DNA of 64,000 bases from Promethearchaeia archaeon (lineage in GTDB: Archaea > Asgardarchaeota > Lokiarchaeia > Sigyniarchaeales > SOKP01), in the NCBI GenBank assembly GCA_029856155.1, contig JAHQWL010000052.1, positions 107,130 to 171,129 on the forward strand, given 5' to 3'. Of the stretch, positions 26,701 through 36,457 are shown in pieces. The notes beneath the pieces are model-generated. The model searched no databases. It was not told the origin of the DNA and saw nothing but the letters and a program-made list of their open reading frames with translations. The translations under genes and the position numbers were made by a program. Positions within the stretch are counted from its first letter, which is position 1; every line of letters starts with the position of its first letter.

Positions 26701-27801
26701 TTATATTCTTGTTCTTCTCCAAAGAAAGATAGCTACTATAATAACTAATCCAATAGAACCAAAAACTATTCCTAAGATCCAGTAATTAAATTCTACCATC
26801 CAAATTTCACTGTAGAGACTAGACAAAGAATCTAATATTCTTAATGTCTCAAATGCATAATAACTAACCACAACTGAGGAGCTTTTCTGTTGATATCCTT
26901 CAGTGTTCTCTGCAAATCCACCATCTATAAAATTTTGATGTGTTAGTACCCAAGTTTTTATAAGACCTTTAAATAATTTGGTACTATCAATTATAGAAAC
27001 TGCTTTTACACAATAATATGTGCTGCTCAACAAGGCAATTTGAGCATAATCATCTGGCAAATATCCTCCATAATTATTAAGATCTGCAGAATTTATAACA
27101 TATAAAGATTGGAGATACCCTATTGTTTTAATAACACTATTTAACGCTTCGATTTCCCCTAATTCCTCTAAAATAAAAACTGCAAAACAGGTATCTACCA
27201 TAGTAGAACCAAGACTTTGATTGCTTCCATATCCCCCCTCGCTATTATAACATGAAAGAACCCAATTCTTATGTATTGATATATTTTCTAATGGTTTTTC
27301 TATTAATGAAAAAAGTTGAATACTGTAATAAGTTGAAGCTAAACTAACTAATTTGGTAGTATTTGAATAAGAAAATCCACCTGTTATTTGTTCAGTATCA
27401 TTTAGATATTTATAAATTTTATTTTCTAAATCAAGATTAATTTCATAATCCTCATCTAAGATATTGAGCGATTTCATTAAAAAGAATAAATCATATAAAT
27501 TTTCTTCATAATTATTAAACATTTCCTCAATATTATCTTCTAAAGTGCTTTTAAGTGTTTCAATATTATGTGGATTTACTGCAAAATAATTTAATATATC
27601 CAAAGCATAAGTTGTTGCTTCAAAAGATATGTCATCACTGCTACCAATAGCATTAGTAAAACCCTCACCTTCAATTTCATTTTGATATATAAAACTAGTT
27701 AAATAATACTGCCGTGTTTTTGCTAACGCACTCGGTATTGCATTTATTGCCAAAAATATTACAATTGTACCTATGATCAAACTCCGATATTTATGCTTCA
27801 A
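26701..27801 (-). CDS. Secreted, membrane-anchored alpha/alpha-barrel (prenyltransferase-fold) protein
   Basis: 366 residues. An N-terminal signal peptide (residues about 8-27) and a C-terminal membrane helix (about 340-360, followed by WRRTRI) place the body outside the cell. The body has QITGGFSYS, NSEGGYGSN, NNYGGYLPD and FIDGGFAEN: repeats of the GGF/GGY type found in protein prenyltransferase/squalene cyclase barrels. No enzymatic residues can be assigned. A possible outer-surface binding protein, related in fold to the cytosolic gene at 1993-2826. Confidence 0.7.
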   Translation of the reverse strand: MKHKYRSLIIGTIVIFLAINAIPSALAKTRQYYLTSFIYQNEIEGEGFTNAIGSSDDISFEATTYALDILNYFAVNPHNIETLKSTLEDNIEEMFNNYEENLYDLFFLMKSLNILDEDYEINLDLENKIYKYLNDTEQITGGFSYSNTTKLVSLASTYYSIQLFSLIEKPLENISIHKNWVLSCYNSEGGYGSNQSLGSTMVDTCFAVFILEELGEIEALNSVIKTIGYLQSLYVINSADLNNYGGYLPDDYAQIALLSSTYYCVKAVSIIDSTKLFKGLIKTWVLTHQNFIDGGFAENTEGYQQKSSSVVVSYYAFETLRILDSLSSLYSEIWMVEFNYWILGIVFGSIGLVIIVAIFLWRRTRI

Positions 27802-27954
27802 ATAATAAAACCTATCTGTTAACTAAAAATTTAATTTTAAAAATATATCTTGAAATTAAAAAGTAACTATATATTAAAAGAATTCAAGGGAATATTTCAA
27901 TTTTATATAATTAAGTAAGAAATACAAATAAAAATCCAAATACTTATTTATTAC

Positions 27955-29469
27955 TTAAAGAATCTCGCTAATATCTCTATATAATAGATCCCTATTTGTT
28001 TGGAATTGTTCATAAGTAATAAATAACTGTTGGAAAGAAGGTAAACTTCCTAAAATAGCAGCACCTGTAAAAATAGCAAACTGAAGATTATCGGGTACAA
28101 AAAAATTAATTATTTTATTAGCAGATTCCATGAATTCAGAAAATTCTTGAGCAGGTGATTTTTTAGAAATTGCTTCAGGGATTTCAGTTTTTTCTAAATT
28201 TTCCATGGATGCTCCACAATAAGGACAGAAAAGTGAAGATATATCAGTTATTTCCCTCAAACAATTAGGACATTTATCTCTTTTTTTATTATTTTGATTT
28301 AATGCTCCAATCTTTATTTCAGGTAATACTAATACCCCACCACACGAAGGGCATAATTTTTTTCCATCATTTAAGTTTACAAAACTACCACAATGCGGGC
28401 AAGTATCTTCTTTCTTTTTTGAGATTTCAACAGCTTGTAATTTAATTAATTCACTTTTCATTGCAGAAAGAGGTGCGACCGGTTTAGGAATCTTACCTAG
28501 TTGAGAAAGGAGTGGATCCAATTCTGATTCAAAGCGTTCTTGAAACCCACTATATGAAAGATTTCCTCCGGAAAATACTATATGAGATAAAAGATCATGC
28601 CAATAGTGATTATCTATTGCTCTTAAACTAGCAATAACTGCTTGAGTTATATTCATTATATTTGTATATCCTAACATAGCGGGATTAAATAAAACTTCTG
28701 GAGCTTGATAGAGGATATAAGTTGGGACGTTGATGCTTGATCCATCAGGCATCGGAACACTAAACATTTCTCCTGTCGTAGAAGGTTTATTAGGATCCAA
28801 TACAAAATAGCAATTCTTTTCTTTTATCTCTTGAATGATCTCATCCGCTGCACTTGAAGAAATACTAACACCTTCTCTCATTAGGAGACTTTTTAAGTTT
28901 TGATTAACATCTACACCTGCTAATGGAAGCTTCTGAACAGCATGTTGGACTATCTGTCCATTAACTATTGGAACTATCCATGTCAATCCATCTCCACTTT
29001 CAATTACTAACCCAGTCGTCAATCCAACGCTAAACATAGATAATAATGGCGTTGGCATCATAATTAAACTTTTAACTTGATGAGTTTCAAAGAAAAGTCT
29101 TGCAATATACTCCTTGGTATCTCTTTGCAGAAAAGGAGATTCACAATAAAAAACAGGATAATTCGATAGATTCTCTATTCTAAGCAGTGAATAAAAAATG
29201 TAATTTAACACTTCATAGAAACTATCCCAATCCATGATCTCCCCCCTTGCTATCGGGTGTTTTATTTTAAGAACGCCACGCATTCTAGATACATCATTTC
29301 CAACATATATACTTCTAGCACTTACATCAACCATCACAGATTTATATTTTTCAGTTCCAGTAATGCAAGGAAAAACAAATCTTGGTCCAGGTTCTCCTGA
29401 AAATCCTATTTTGACATATGCTGAACCAATATCAATTATAATTGGTGTGCCAGGAAAGGGTAGTGCCAT
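27955..29469 (-). CDS. Actin-related protein with two inserted zinc ribbons
   Basis: 504 residues. Actin landmarks: IIDIGSAYVKIGFSGE (phosphate 1, 11-26), RGVLKIKHPI (64-73), ESGDGLTWIVP (157-167), KLPLAGVDV, FSGGNLSYSGF (adenosine loop, 299-309) and a C-terminal TGAAILGSLPSFQQLFI matching actin's last subdomain-1 helices. Between the adenosine-loop helix and that C-terminus about 110 residues are inserted, with zinc ribbons at Cys357/360/373/376 and Cys400/403/415/418. Actin Gln137 and His161, which position the water for ATP hydrolysis, are replaced by Arg124 and Trp164, so ATPase activity is probably weak. More Arp-like than filament actin. Confidence 0.9.
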   Translation of the reverse strand: MALPFPGTPIIIDIGSAYVKIGFSGEPGPRFVFPCITGTEKYKSVMVDVSARSIYVGNDVSRMRGVLKIKHPIARGEIMDWDSFYEVLNYIFYSLLRIENLSNYPVFYCESPFLQRDTKEYIARLFFETHQVKSLIMMPTPLLSMFSVGLTTGLVIESGDGLTWIVPIVNGQIVQHAVQKLPLAGVDVNQNLKSLLMREGVSISSSAADEIIQEIKEKNCYFVLDPNKPSTTGEMFSVPMPDGSSINVPTYILYQAPEVLFNPAMLGYTNIMNITQAVIASLRAIDNHYWHDLLSHIVFSGGNLSYSGFQERFESELDPLLSQLGKIPKPVAPLSAMKSELIKLQAVEISKKKEDTCPHCGSFVNLNDGKKLCPSCGGVLVLPEIKIGALNQNNKKRDKCPNCLREITDISSLFCPYCGASMENLEKTEIPEAISKKSPAQEFSEFMESANKIINFFVPDNLQFAIFTGAAILGSLPSFQQLFITYEQFQTNRDLLYRDISEIL

Positions 29470-29571
29470 TTTCTATCAATATTACAATTTTTTTGGTTTT
29501 TCTTATTAATAATCTAAAATTAATGATTGTTATAATTTTTTTATAAAATTAATAAATAAGAATTCTTTTAA

Positions 29572-29997
29572 TTATTTTTGAAAAAATTCAAGAAGAGTTT
29601 TTAAGATTCCATTTTGTATAACCAATCCTATTAATTCATTATTTTCATTTACAACTGGAAGTCTTTGAATTTTTTTGAATATCATTTTCTCTAATACATA
29701 CTGTAATGTATCATCTTCTTTTACAATAAAAGGTTCTGGTGTCATTAAATCCTTCACAATTGTATTTGGTGAATTTAAACTCATTGCAAATCTAGCCAAA
29801 CGTATATCTCTTTGTGTAATAATACCAATAAGTTGTTTATTTTTACGATCTTTCACAACAGGAAGTCCACCAATATTTTTCCTGACCATCAAAAGTTCAG
29901 TGGTACTGATTTTTTCTTTTGGAATAGTAAAAAGTGGATCTTTAATCATAATATCGGAGACTTTTATCTTACTTAATTGCGTTAATCGGTCTTCCAT
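29572..29997 (-). CDS. CBS-domain pair protein
   Basis: 141 residues made of two CBS repeats: MIKDPLFTIPKEK with GGLPVVKDRK and GIITQRDI, then LMTPEPFIVKED with QRLPVVNENNELIGLV. Paired CBS domains bind adenosine nucleotides or SAM and usually regulate a partner. No enzymatic domain is fused. It lies 102 bases upstream of the actin-related gene on the same strand. Confidence 0.9.
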   Translation of the reverse strand: MEDRLTQLSKIKVSDIMIKDPLFTIPKEKISTTELLMVRKNIGGLPVVKDRKNKQLIGIITQRDIRLARFAMSLNSPNTIVKDLMTPEPFIVKEDDTLQYVLEKMIFKKIQRLPVVNENNELIGLVIQNGILKTLLEFFQK

Positions 29998-30087
29998 GTA
30001 AAACCCAATATTATATAATTATTTGAAAAGACAAAGTTACTAAGTTCCTTAATGAAAGTAATCAATATTGAAATTAAAATATATTTA

Positions 30088-30465
30088 TTAGCTGATCTTC
30101 ATTGCTTCTCCAAGCTTTTTTTCAATTTTTGTTATTTCATTTAGATACTTCTGATAAATCTTTAAGATATACAGCCCCCAATCAGTTAATTTTACCCATC
30201 CTCCACCCTTAGAACCGCCTTTATGACTTTCGACAGGGTTCATACCCGTTCTTTTTTCTATTCTTTTTAATATATTCCATGCATATTTATAGGAATAATT
30301 ACATTCTTTTGCTGCTTGAGATAATGAGCCTTCTTTATTTTTATCAATATTTTTTAGCAACTCCGCCCATCCAGAACCTAATATACTTTTATTCTCAAAT
30401 TTCAACCAAAATTTTATTCCCAGTTTTATTTTAGGTTTTAATTCTTCAATGTTGGGATTCTCCAT
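30088..30465 (-). CDS. ModE-like winged-helix regulator
   Basis: 125 residues. ILGSGWAELLKNID, then SLSQAAKECNYSYKYAWNIL and KGGSKGGGWVKLTDWG follow the N-terminal DNA-binding domain of ModE-type molybdate regulators. The C-terminal molybdate-binding (MOP/TOBE) domain is absent and only a helix follows. No molybdate transporter or cofactor gene is near, so the ligand is unknown. Divergent from the MBL hydrolase gene with a 111-base spacer that may hold its site. Confidence 0.85.
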   Translation of the reverse strand: MENPNIEELKPKIKLGIKFWLKFENKSILGSGWAELLKNIDKNKEGSLSQAAKECNYSYKYAWNILKRIEKRTGMNPVESHKGGSKGGGWVKLTDWGLYILKIYQKYLNEITKIEKKLGEAMKIS

Positions 30466-30576
30466 ACAATTATAAGTTATTTTTTGAATATTTAATAATT
30501 TTATATTTTGGAAAAGAAAAGCATTAAAGTCACGTCTATTTTATCTTTTTAAAAAACTTTAATTGGTAATTTCATA

Positions 30577-31323
30577 ATGTTTTTTTCTGGTACAGACTCT
30601 GAAAAAAAGGGGAAAGAAGTTAGAACAAATCTATACTATTTTGCTGAAAATCAGATGTTGGATTGCAATCAATATATTATTAAAGATCCAACCACCGATG
30701 AATTAGCATTATTTGATGCGGGGAATAGTATATCTCTTAAAGGATTATTCAAAGGAATGAAAAAATTAAATCTTAATCCATCTAATATAACTAAAGTTTT
30801 TTTAACTCACGAACATGTAGATCATGTTTTAGGTCTTTATCCCTTAATGAAATTAAGGAAGGAAAACCCTTTTGAAATTTTTGCCTATGGTGAAACGGCT
30901 AAAATCTTGACAGAAGGAGATGAATCTCGAATAATTCCCGGAAACATTGGAATTAGCCCTAATATGTTTGGAGTCAAAATTATTCCATTAAAAGTAACTG
31001 ATTTAATTAATACAAAAGAGATTAATATTTCTTCTGAATACAAATTCGAAATCCATTATACACCCGGTCACTCCTTAGGATCAATTTCTTATTATGATTC
31101 TAACAAAAAGATTTTAATCCCCGGAGATCTAGTTTTTACGGGAGGTAGTTTTGGACGATATGATTTTCCAGGAGGTTCGCTAAATATATTAATCAATTCA
31201 ATTAAATATGTAAATGATTTGGATGTAGATTATTTGCTCCCTGGTCATATGGGGATTAGTAGTCAAGGCAACCAACAAATCGCACTTTCCTATAAAATGA
31301 TACAATCTATTAGTTTCTTTTAG
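30577..31323 (+). CDS. Metallo-beta-lactamase-fold hydrolase
   Basis: 248 residues. The metal motif THEHVDHV (HxHxDH), then PGHSLGSISYY, IPGDLVF and LLPGHMG supply the full set of dinuclear metal ligands. Such proteins are glyoxalase II-like or general hydrolases/thioesterases. The substrate is not readable. Probably expressed independently, divergent from the ModE-like regulator. Confidence 0.9.
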   Translation: MFFSGTDSEKKGKEVRTNLYYFAENQMLDCNQYIIKDPTTDELALFDAGNSISLKGLFKGMKKLNLNPSNITKVFLTHEHVDHVLGLYPLMKLRKENPFEIFAYGETAKILTEGDESRIIPGNIGISPNMFGVKIIPLKVTDLINTKEINISSEYKFEIHYTPGHSLGSISYYDSNKKILIPGDLVFTGGSFGRYDFPGGSLNILINSIKYVNDLDVDYLLPGHMGISSQGNQQIALSYKMIQSISFF

Positions 31324-31726
31324 TAAATACTCAAAATATTTAGTAATTGAAAAAATGTAAATTAAATTTCATTTATTTGAGTAGAAATTATTTTTAGCCT
31401 AAGTATTATAATATCCTTCAAGAAATCTATTATTTTACATTTAAATAATGTTCTTAATATTGATAAAAAAGCAGATAAAATTGATCTTCTATTGAGTATT
31501 TTGCATGTTATAATGGATTAACTAATTCTAAAGGAGAAAACCTCAATTTAAACTAAAAAAAATTTTTTTGTTTTTCAGTTGAGATAAAGTAAATTAAAGA
31601 AAGTAAAGATCCCTACCATTCAATTTTTAAGGTATATTGAAAAGATACTAATATTTAAATAACACATCTATCTATTATTTTTATAATCTTCTTTAAATTA
31701 AAATAAATAATTAGTGAAAATTTATT
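31324..31726. other. Intergenic, nothing recognised
   Basis: A 403-base AT-rich gap between two + strand genes. It has no reading frame with sensible codon use, no strong hairpin and no repeat. A TATA-like region near 31640-31700 probably serves the following membrane protein gene. Confidence 0.5.
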
Positions 31727-32386
31727 ATGTCTAAATCAAAATATCAAACAACTGAAATATATTTAAGGACTTACCCAAAAGTTATCTTTTTTTGGCCTTT
31801 ACTCATCACAAGCTTGATTTTAATGTTCATTCAAGTATTTATCGCCCCTAGTCCGGTATTAGGATATGTCTGGTTCATAGTATTCTTTGTAAATATATTT
31901 GTAACTGCATTTGATTTCTCTTCAACAAAATTTTTCGTACTAGTATTAGCTATTGTTATTGTCCTCTTAATTCTTGTTTTTTTAGTTCTACCGAATGTCA
32001 CATTCCAGCTTACGAGTATAGAAATCAATCTAGCTTTGCCATGGGAGTTTTATATGGTAATGACATTAATATTAGCATTTATCCTCGGGATTATTGTTAT
32101 TAGTACGAGATTCGAATACTATAAAATTGAAATGAATGAAATTTATCATAAAACGGGTATTTTCAGCTCAGCCGAACGATTTCCAGTGAAAAGCTTACGA
32201 TTCAAAAAAGAAATTCCTGATGTCTTTGAGTTCTTCATGTTAAGAGCTGGAAAATTTACGATAATGCCTGGAAAAGCCGATGAAGTTATGATCCTCCCTA
32301 CTGTATTGAATGTCAATAAAAAGGAAAAACAACTTGATTGGTTGCTTTCTCACGTTTCGGTTGAACCAGATGAATTAGACCAATAG
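31727..32386 (+). CDS. Membrane protein with bacterial PH-like (bPH2/YdbS-type) domain
   Basis: 219 residues. Four to five membrane helices (residues about 18-130) are followed by a soluble domain: YKIEMNEIYHKTGIFSSAERFPVKSLRF and FFMLRAGKFTIMPG, the strand pattern of the bacterial PH2 domain in YdbS/YdbT-like proteins. Function of that family is poorly known (membrane stress or lipid interaction). Monocistronic. Confidence 0.7.
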   Translation: MSKSKYQTTEIYLRTYPKVIFFWPLLITSLILMFIQVFIAPSPVLGYVWFIVFFVNIFVTAFDFSSTKFFVLVLAIVIVLLILVFLVLPNVTFQLTSIEINLALPWEFYMVMTLILAFILGIIVISTRFEYYKIEMNEIYHKTGIFSSAERFPVKSLRFKKEIPDVFEFFMLRAGKFTIMPGKADEVMILPTVLNVNKKEKQLDWLLSHVSVEPDELDQ

Positions 32387-32490
32387 AATTATAAGAATTT
32401 ACTCTATTTTTTTTTTTAATATTTTATTCTTTTAATAGTAAAACAAATATGGATAAATTTAAGTTTTAAATAGCTTTTTTAAACACACTT

Positions 32491-33216
32491 ATGTCTCACC
32501 CACCAATAGTTTTATTTGATTTTGATGGAGTTATTATTACTCAGAAGGCACTTGAATATACAGCATTAATCCATTTAAGAAATAAATTTTACAAATGGCG
32601 AAACACAGAAGATTTAAGACTTATTGATTGTGCTCGACTTTTTGAAGAATCAGATTCAAAGAATAGATTGGTGGCTTTTAGACGTATAAATAAAGCATAT
32701 AAACCTTTTATTCCCAGTATCTGGAAGAGAAACTTATTTTTTATAAAATTTAGACGTGGGTATCCCAAATATGAGAAATATGAGGTTTTGAAGCCAAATC
32801 TTGAGGAAATTTTAATCCAACTTAAAAAGATGAGCATACTCTTAGGAATTGTTTCAAATACTAGTAAAGAGAGGTTAGATTCTTTTAGAAATAAACTAGG
32901 TTTAGATAGATTTTTTTCTGTCTTTATCTCTCGCGATGATACTCCTTTTAGAAAACCTAATCCATATCCAATTATCACTGCATTAATGAAAATTAAGAAA
33001 AACTTTAATTACTCAATAAATAGAGATAAAGTATATTATATCGGTGATCTTCCCGCAGATATTGAATGTGCTAAGAATGCAAAAATCAATAGTATTGCTT
33101 TGCTTTCTGGTCATGGTACAAGAGAAGGTTTAGAACAAGCTAATCCAACATTTATACTCCAAGACGTAAAGAATATTATAGAAATTGAACAATTCAAAAA
33201 ATTCTTATTGGATTAA
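32491..33216 (+). CDS. HAD-superfamily hydrolase
   Basis: 241 residues. Motif I FDFDGVI with the nucleophile Asp, motif II GIVSNTSKE (Ser), motif III FRKPNP (Lys), and motif IV YIGDLPADIECA (Asp) are present, with a helical cap between I and II. A phosphatase (phosphoglycolate phosphatase-like) is likely. It is followed 19 bases on by the large HEAT-type gene, on the same strand. Confidence 0.88.
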   Translation: MSHPPIVLFDFDGVIITQKALEYTALIHLRNKFYKWRNTEDLRLIDCARLFEESDSKNRLVAFRRINKAYKPFIPSIWKRNLFFIKFRRGYPKYEKYEVLKPNLEEILIQLKKMSILLGIVSNTSKERLDSFRNKLGLDRFFSVFISRDDTPFRKPNPYPIITALMKIKKNFNYSINRDKVYYIGDLPADIECAKNAKINSIALLSGHGTREGLEQANPTFILQDVKNIIEIEQFKKFLLD

Positions 33217-33235
33217 ACACTTAATTAAATTATCT

Positions 33236-35962
33236 ATGTTTAATCTTAAAGAATTTAACGACAGCTTGATTCTTGAAAAAGTTGATAAACTTAACAAATA
33301 TCTAAATAAAAAAAAAACTGATAAAGTTTCAAAATTAATTGATGATTTGCAAAGTCTATTAGATCAAAAAGAATTTGTTGTACCAATAACATATATCTTA
33401 AGTATTTTAGCAGAAAATCGGATAGAGCTTATCACTGAAGGATTATTAAGGAAAACTGAGGTTTTTCTTCACTCCGAGAGTGTAAAATTAAGAGTAAACT
33501 CATTAATTATTATGGGGTTTTCTCTGATTGCTAAACCAATTTTAATTGAAAATTATTTTCATTTAATTGTCAAACTTCTAACAGATCAATCGGAGGATGT
33601 ACGGGATAATGTTCACTATTTCTTGTTGGAATTATTTAAGAAAAATCCAAATTTGGTAATGTCTAGTATAGATTTTTTACTCGAAAGCCTTAAGATAGAA
33701 AAAAAAAATGCTAATATTGTTTCTTTATTAAACTTTCTTGATTACTGTGAGGATTTATCATTTGATCAATTATTCAATTTTAGAAATATCTCAAAATCTC
33801 TAATTATATCATTTGATGATAAAAGAACATCTAAAATTTTTATTAAATTAATAGATCTAATGAAAAAATTTTTCCCAATGCAAGATAAACCCGAATTGGA
33901 GTATCAAGAAGCTAAAAAGATCATAAAATCATTGGATAGTTATTTTTTAATGAAAAAACATAATTTTACGGTATTAAGTAAGAATACAGGGGTATCATTA
34001 AAAGAATATTTAAAAATTTTTACCAAATCAAAACAAAAGGACAATAAAATCTATTTCTATGTAAAAACCAAGGATAACATAATTTTTGTCTATGAATTAG
34101 AAAAAGTTAAATTAAAAAGATTTTTCGCAGAAGAATTGAAAATATCTAATGAAAACCTCTACAGAACATTTTATCATATTATAGAAAATAAGTCAGAATT
34201 AAAAATTTTTATAAAAACATTAATTTCTCTAAAGCTCATTGATGGTTACTATTCGAATATTGGCTTTTTTTATCCTTATGCATATATAAAATCAAAATTT
34301 TTAGAGGATTTACGTATAAATGCTTCTATAAATTTAAGAAGTTTTAAATTCCTTCCACAAGATTTTATTGAAAAAATTAAGAAAGATATTTCTAATTCTA
34401 CTAATCAAAAATTTTTAAAGAGTAAAGACCAAGAAACTTATTTCTCATTAAAAAATATTCAAGATCAGATTAACTCTGAAGCTGGAAAAAGTAGTATTAT
34501 AGAACTAAAATCATACCGCGAGATATTATTAGAAGAAGATTTCATAAAATTAGTTAAAAATATCCCTAGAGAATATCTATCAAAATTTCATAAAGGTACA
34601 CAGTGGTTGACTAATCTGGGTAAACAAAAAATTACTAATGAAGTTCAAAATTCTAGAATTGTAGGTTATTTTGACATATCCAAAATTTCAGATAAATTAA
34701 ATATAGGAGAACTTTTACTATTAGATGTTTTTGATCAATTTGTAGATTATAGAAGCGGAATTTGGAATAAACAAAAAAACATTTTCTACTATTCAAAATT
34801 CCTAAAAGAGAAGATCAAAGAGATTAGTATAATCTCTGATGAAAACAAGAAATTACAGCAAATTGAAAAGATCTCTAACGAGCTAAATATTGATAGAAAT
34901 CATATCTTATCTAAAATAGATGAAAACCTGCAATTAATTGCGGAAGAAATAAAACAAAAAGATCAAATAAAAATAGATGAATATCTTGAAAAAACTGGGA
35001 TGGAAGTTGACATATTTTTAAAATTTATTGATGATTTGGGCATTTCCTACTTTAAAAAAGCTGATTTATTAATATTTAATATGCAAAAAATAGAAGACGC
35101 GAAGAATGATATAAGATACATGTTAATTGATAAAGCAAAACATGAGGATTATATTTTTTTAGGAAAATATGATATTACGTCAACTTTAATAGAAGATCTT
35201 ATTAATGATTTGTTAGTTGATGGAAAAATAAAGGGGATTTTTTATGATAATGACGGAGAAGTTATTTTTTATACTGAAAGCGGGATTACTAATCTGGTAT
35301 TAGAAAATAGTTTTCTTTTTTCTTTTCATGATTTATTTTATGGTAAAGACTTAAATAAATCAGAGATTAACTTGATAAGAGATATTTTTGATGATTTAGT
35401 TAATAAAAGAAAGCTAATAGGTATTTTTGATGAGGAGACTCTAACCTTTTCAAGTAATGAAGTATTGTTTGCTAAAGATTATAATACAGTTCTATTTGAA
35501 TTTGAAAAAATGGTCAATAATTATATTAAGAAGTTTGAAATTGAATTTCAAAAAGTCACGAAGATCCTAACAAAGAAGGAAGAGACTATTTATCCACAAG
35601 AGATAAGGATTATTCAAGATATAATTGATAAGATTAATGAAAAATATGTCAATTGGAGAAGTAGTCTGGAAGCATTCATTCGTAAAACTAACAAGAAATT
35701 ATTAAGAGATCAAGGTGTAAGTGTAAAACAATATAAAAATCTCTTTTCAGGAGAAAAGAAAGAAGAAGTAAAAGCTTTAGAAGAAGACCCTGAAGTTTAT
35801 GAACTTTTAAATAACTTTAACACTTGGATAAAAAGAATTAATAAACTAGAATTAAAATATTCAAATATAATATTTTACCAAAAACGGTTAATTAATAATC
35901 CAAATGATGAAGAATCTAAAAATAAATTAAACGATTTATTAATAGGTTTAGACTTAATCTAA
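33236..35962 (+). CDS. Large HEAT-repeat and winged-helix protein (possibly UFL1/PCI-like)
   Basis: 908 residues from the ATG at 33236; an in-frame TTG at 33185 would overlap the HAD gene. Residues about 1-200 are helical HEAT-like repeats (LLTDQSEDVRDNVHYFLLELF). The middle has repeated winged-helix-like units (GYFDISKISDKLNIGELLLL; YDITSTLIEDLINDLLVDGK), and the C-terminal 200 are helical coiled coil. The wHTH-repeat arrangement recalls eukaryotic UFL1 (UFM1 E3 ligase) or PCI proteins; I cannot verify either. No catalytic motif or membrane segment is visible. Probably an adaptor or scaffold. Confidence 0.75.
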   Translation: MFNLKEFNDSLILEKVDKLNKYLNKKKTDKVSKLIDDLQSLLDQKEFVVPITYILSILAENRIELITEGLLRKTEVFLHSESVKLRVNSLIIMGFSLIAKPILIENYFHLIVKLLTDQSEDVRDNVHYFLLELFKKNPNLVMSSIDFLLESLKIEKKNANIVSLLNFLDYCEDLSFDQLFNFRNISKSLIISFDDKRTSKIFIKLIDLMKKFFPMQDKPELEYQEAKKIIKSLDSYFLMKKHNFTVLSKNTGVSLKEYLKIFTKSKQKDNKIYFYVKTKDNIIFVYELEKVKLKRFFAEELKISNENLYRTFYHIIENKSELKIFIKTLISLKLIDGYYSNIGFFYPYAYIKSKFLEDLRINASINLRSFKFLPQDFIEKIKKDISNSTNQKFLKSKDQETYFSLKNIQDQINSEAGKSSIIELKSYREILLEEDFIKLVKNIPREYLSKFHKGTQWLTNLGKQKITNEVQNSRIVGYFDISKISDKLNIGELLLLDVFDQFVDYRSGIWNKQKNIFYYSKFLKEKIKEISIISDENKKLQQIEKISNELNIDRNHILSKIDENLQLIAEEIKQKDQIKIDEYLEKTGMEVDIFLKFIDDLGISYFKKADLLIFNMQKIEDAKNDIRYMLIDKAKHEDYIFLGKYDITSTLIEDLINDLLVDGKIKGIFYDNDGEVIFYTESGITNLVLENSFLFSFHDLFYGKDLNKSEINLIRDIFDDLVNKRKLIGIFDEETLTFSSNEVLFAKDYNTVLFEFEKMVNNYIKKFEIEFQKVTKILTKKEETIYPQEIRIIQDIIDKINEKYVNWRSSLEAFIRKTNKKLLRDQGVSVKQYKNLFSGEKKEEVKALEEDPEVYELLNNFNTWIKRINKLELKYSNIIFYQKRLINNPNDEESKNKLNDLLIGLDLI

Positions 35963-36252
35963 AATTCAGCTTTTTTATTTTTCCCAATTTGGGAGAGTAA
36001 TTTGTCAACGTCTATTTTATCATTTGATATAATCTTATAGGTTTTAGGATTGGTTATTCCATTTACAGTTAAAATTCCTTCTTCTTCAAGACATTTTAGA
36101 GCTCTCCAAATGAAATTTATCTTAGAGCGATTTGAGGATTTAACGTTATAACACCTTCTAATTCTCTTAGTATTTACGATAGTTACATTATTTTCTATTA
36201 GTTTATTTATCGCTTCAAGCGTGTCTTTCAAGTTATCAATAAAAAAATCCAT
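35959..36252 (-). CDS. Small winged-helix protein
   Basis: 97 residues. VNTKRIRRCYNVKSSNRSKI, then FIWRALKCLEEEGILTVNG, reads as a winged helix-turn-helix with a short C-terminal tail. It may bind nucleic acid or protein. Its stop overlaps the end of the large HEAT/winged-helix gene by four bases (tail to tail). No ligand domain. Confidence 0.6.
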   Translation of the reverse strand: MDFFIDNLKDTLEAINKLIENNVTIVNTKRIRRCYNVKSSNRSKINFIWRALKCLEEEGILTVNGITNPKTYKIISNDKIDVDKLLSQIGKNKKAEF

Positions 36253-36457
36253 TTCTAAAAGAGCTCCATCTTAGTAAGATATGATTAGATTTAGTCTCCT
36301 CATTTAAAAGATTAATTTAAAATGTCAAATTCAAAAATATTGAGTATTATAAAATTATCTTTTGAAATTTATAAACCTTTCTTACTACAAATACTTTTTT
36401 TCAATAAGATTAATTCTTAAAGATATAAAACCAAATTAATAGATAGTATAAAATTTT

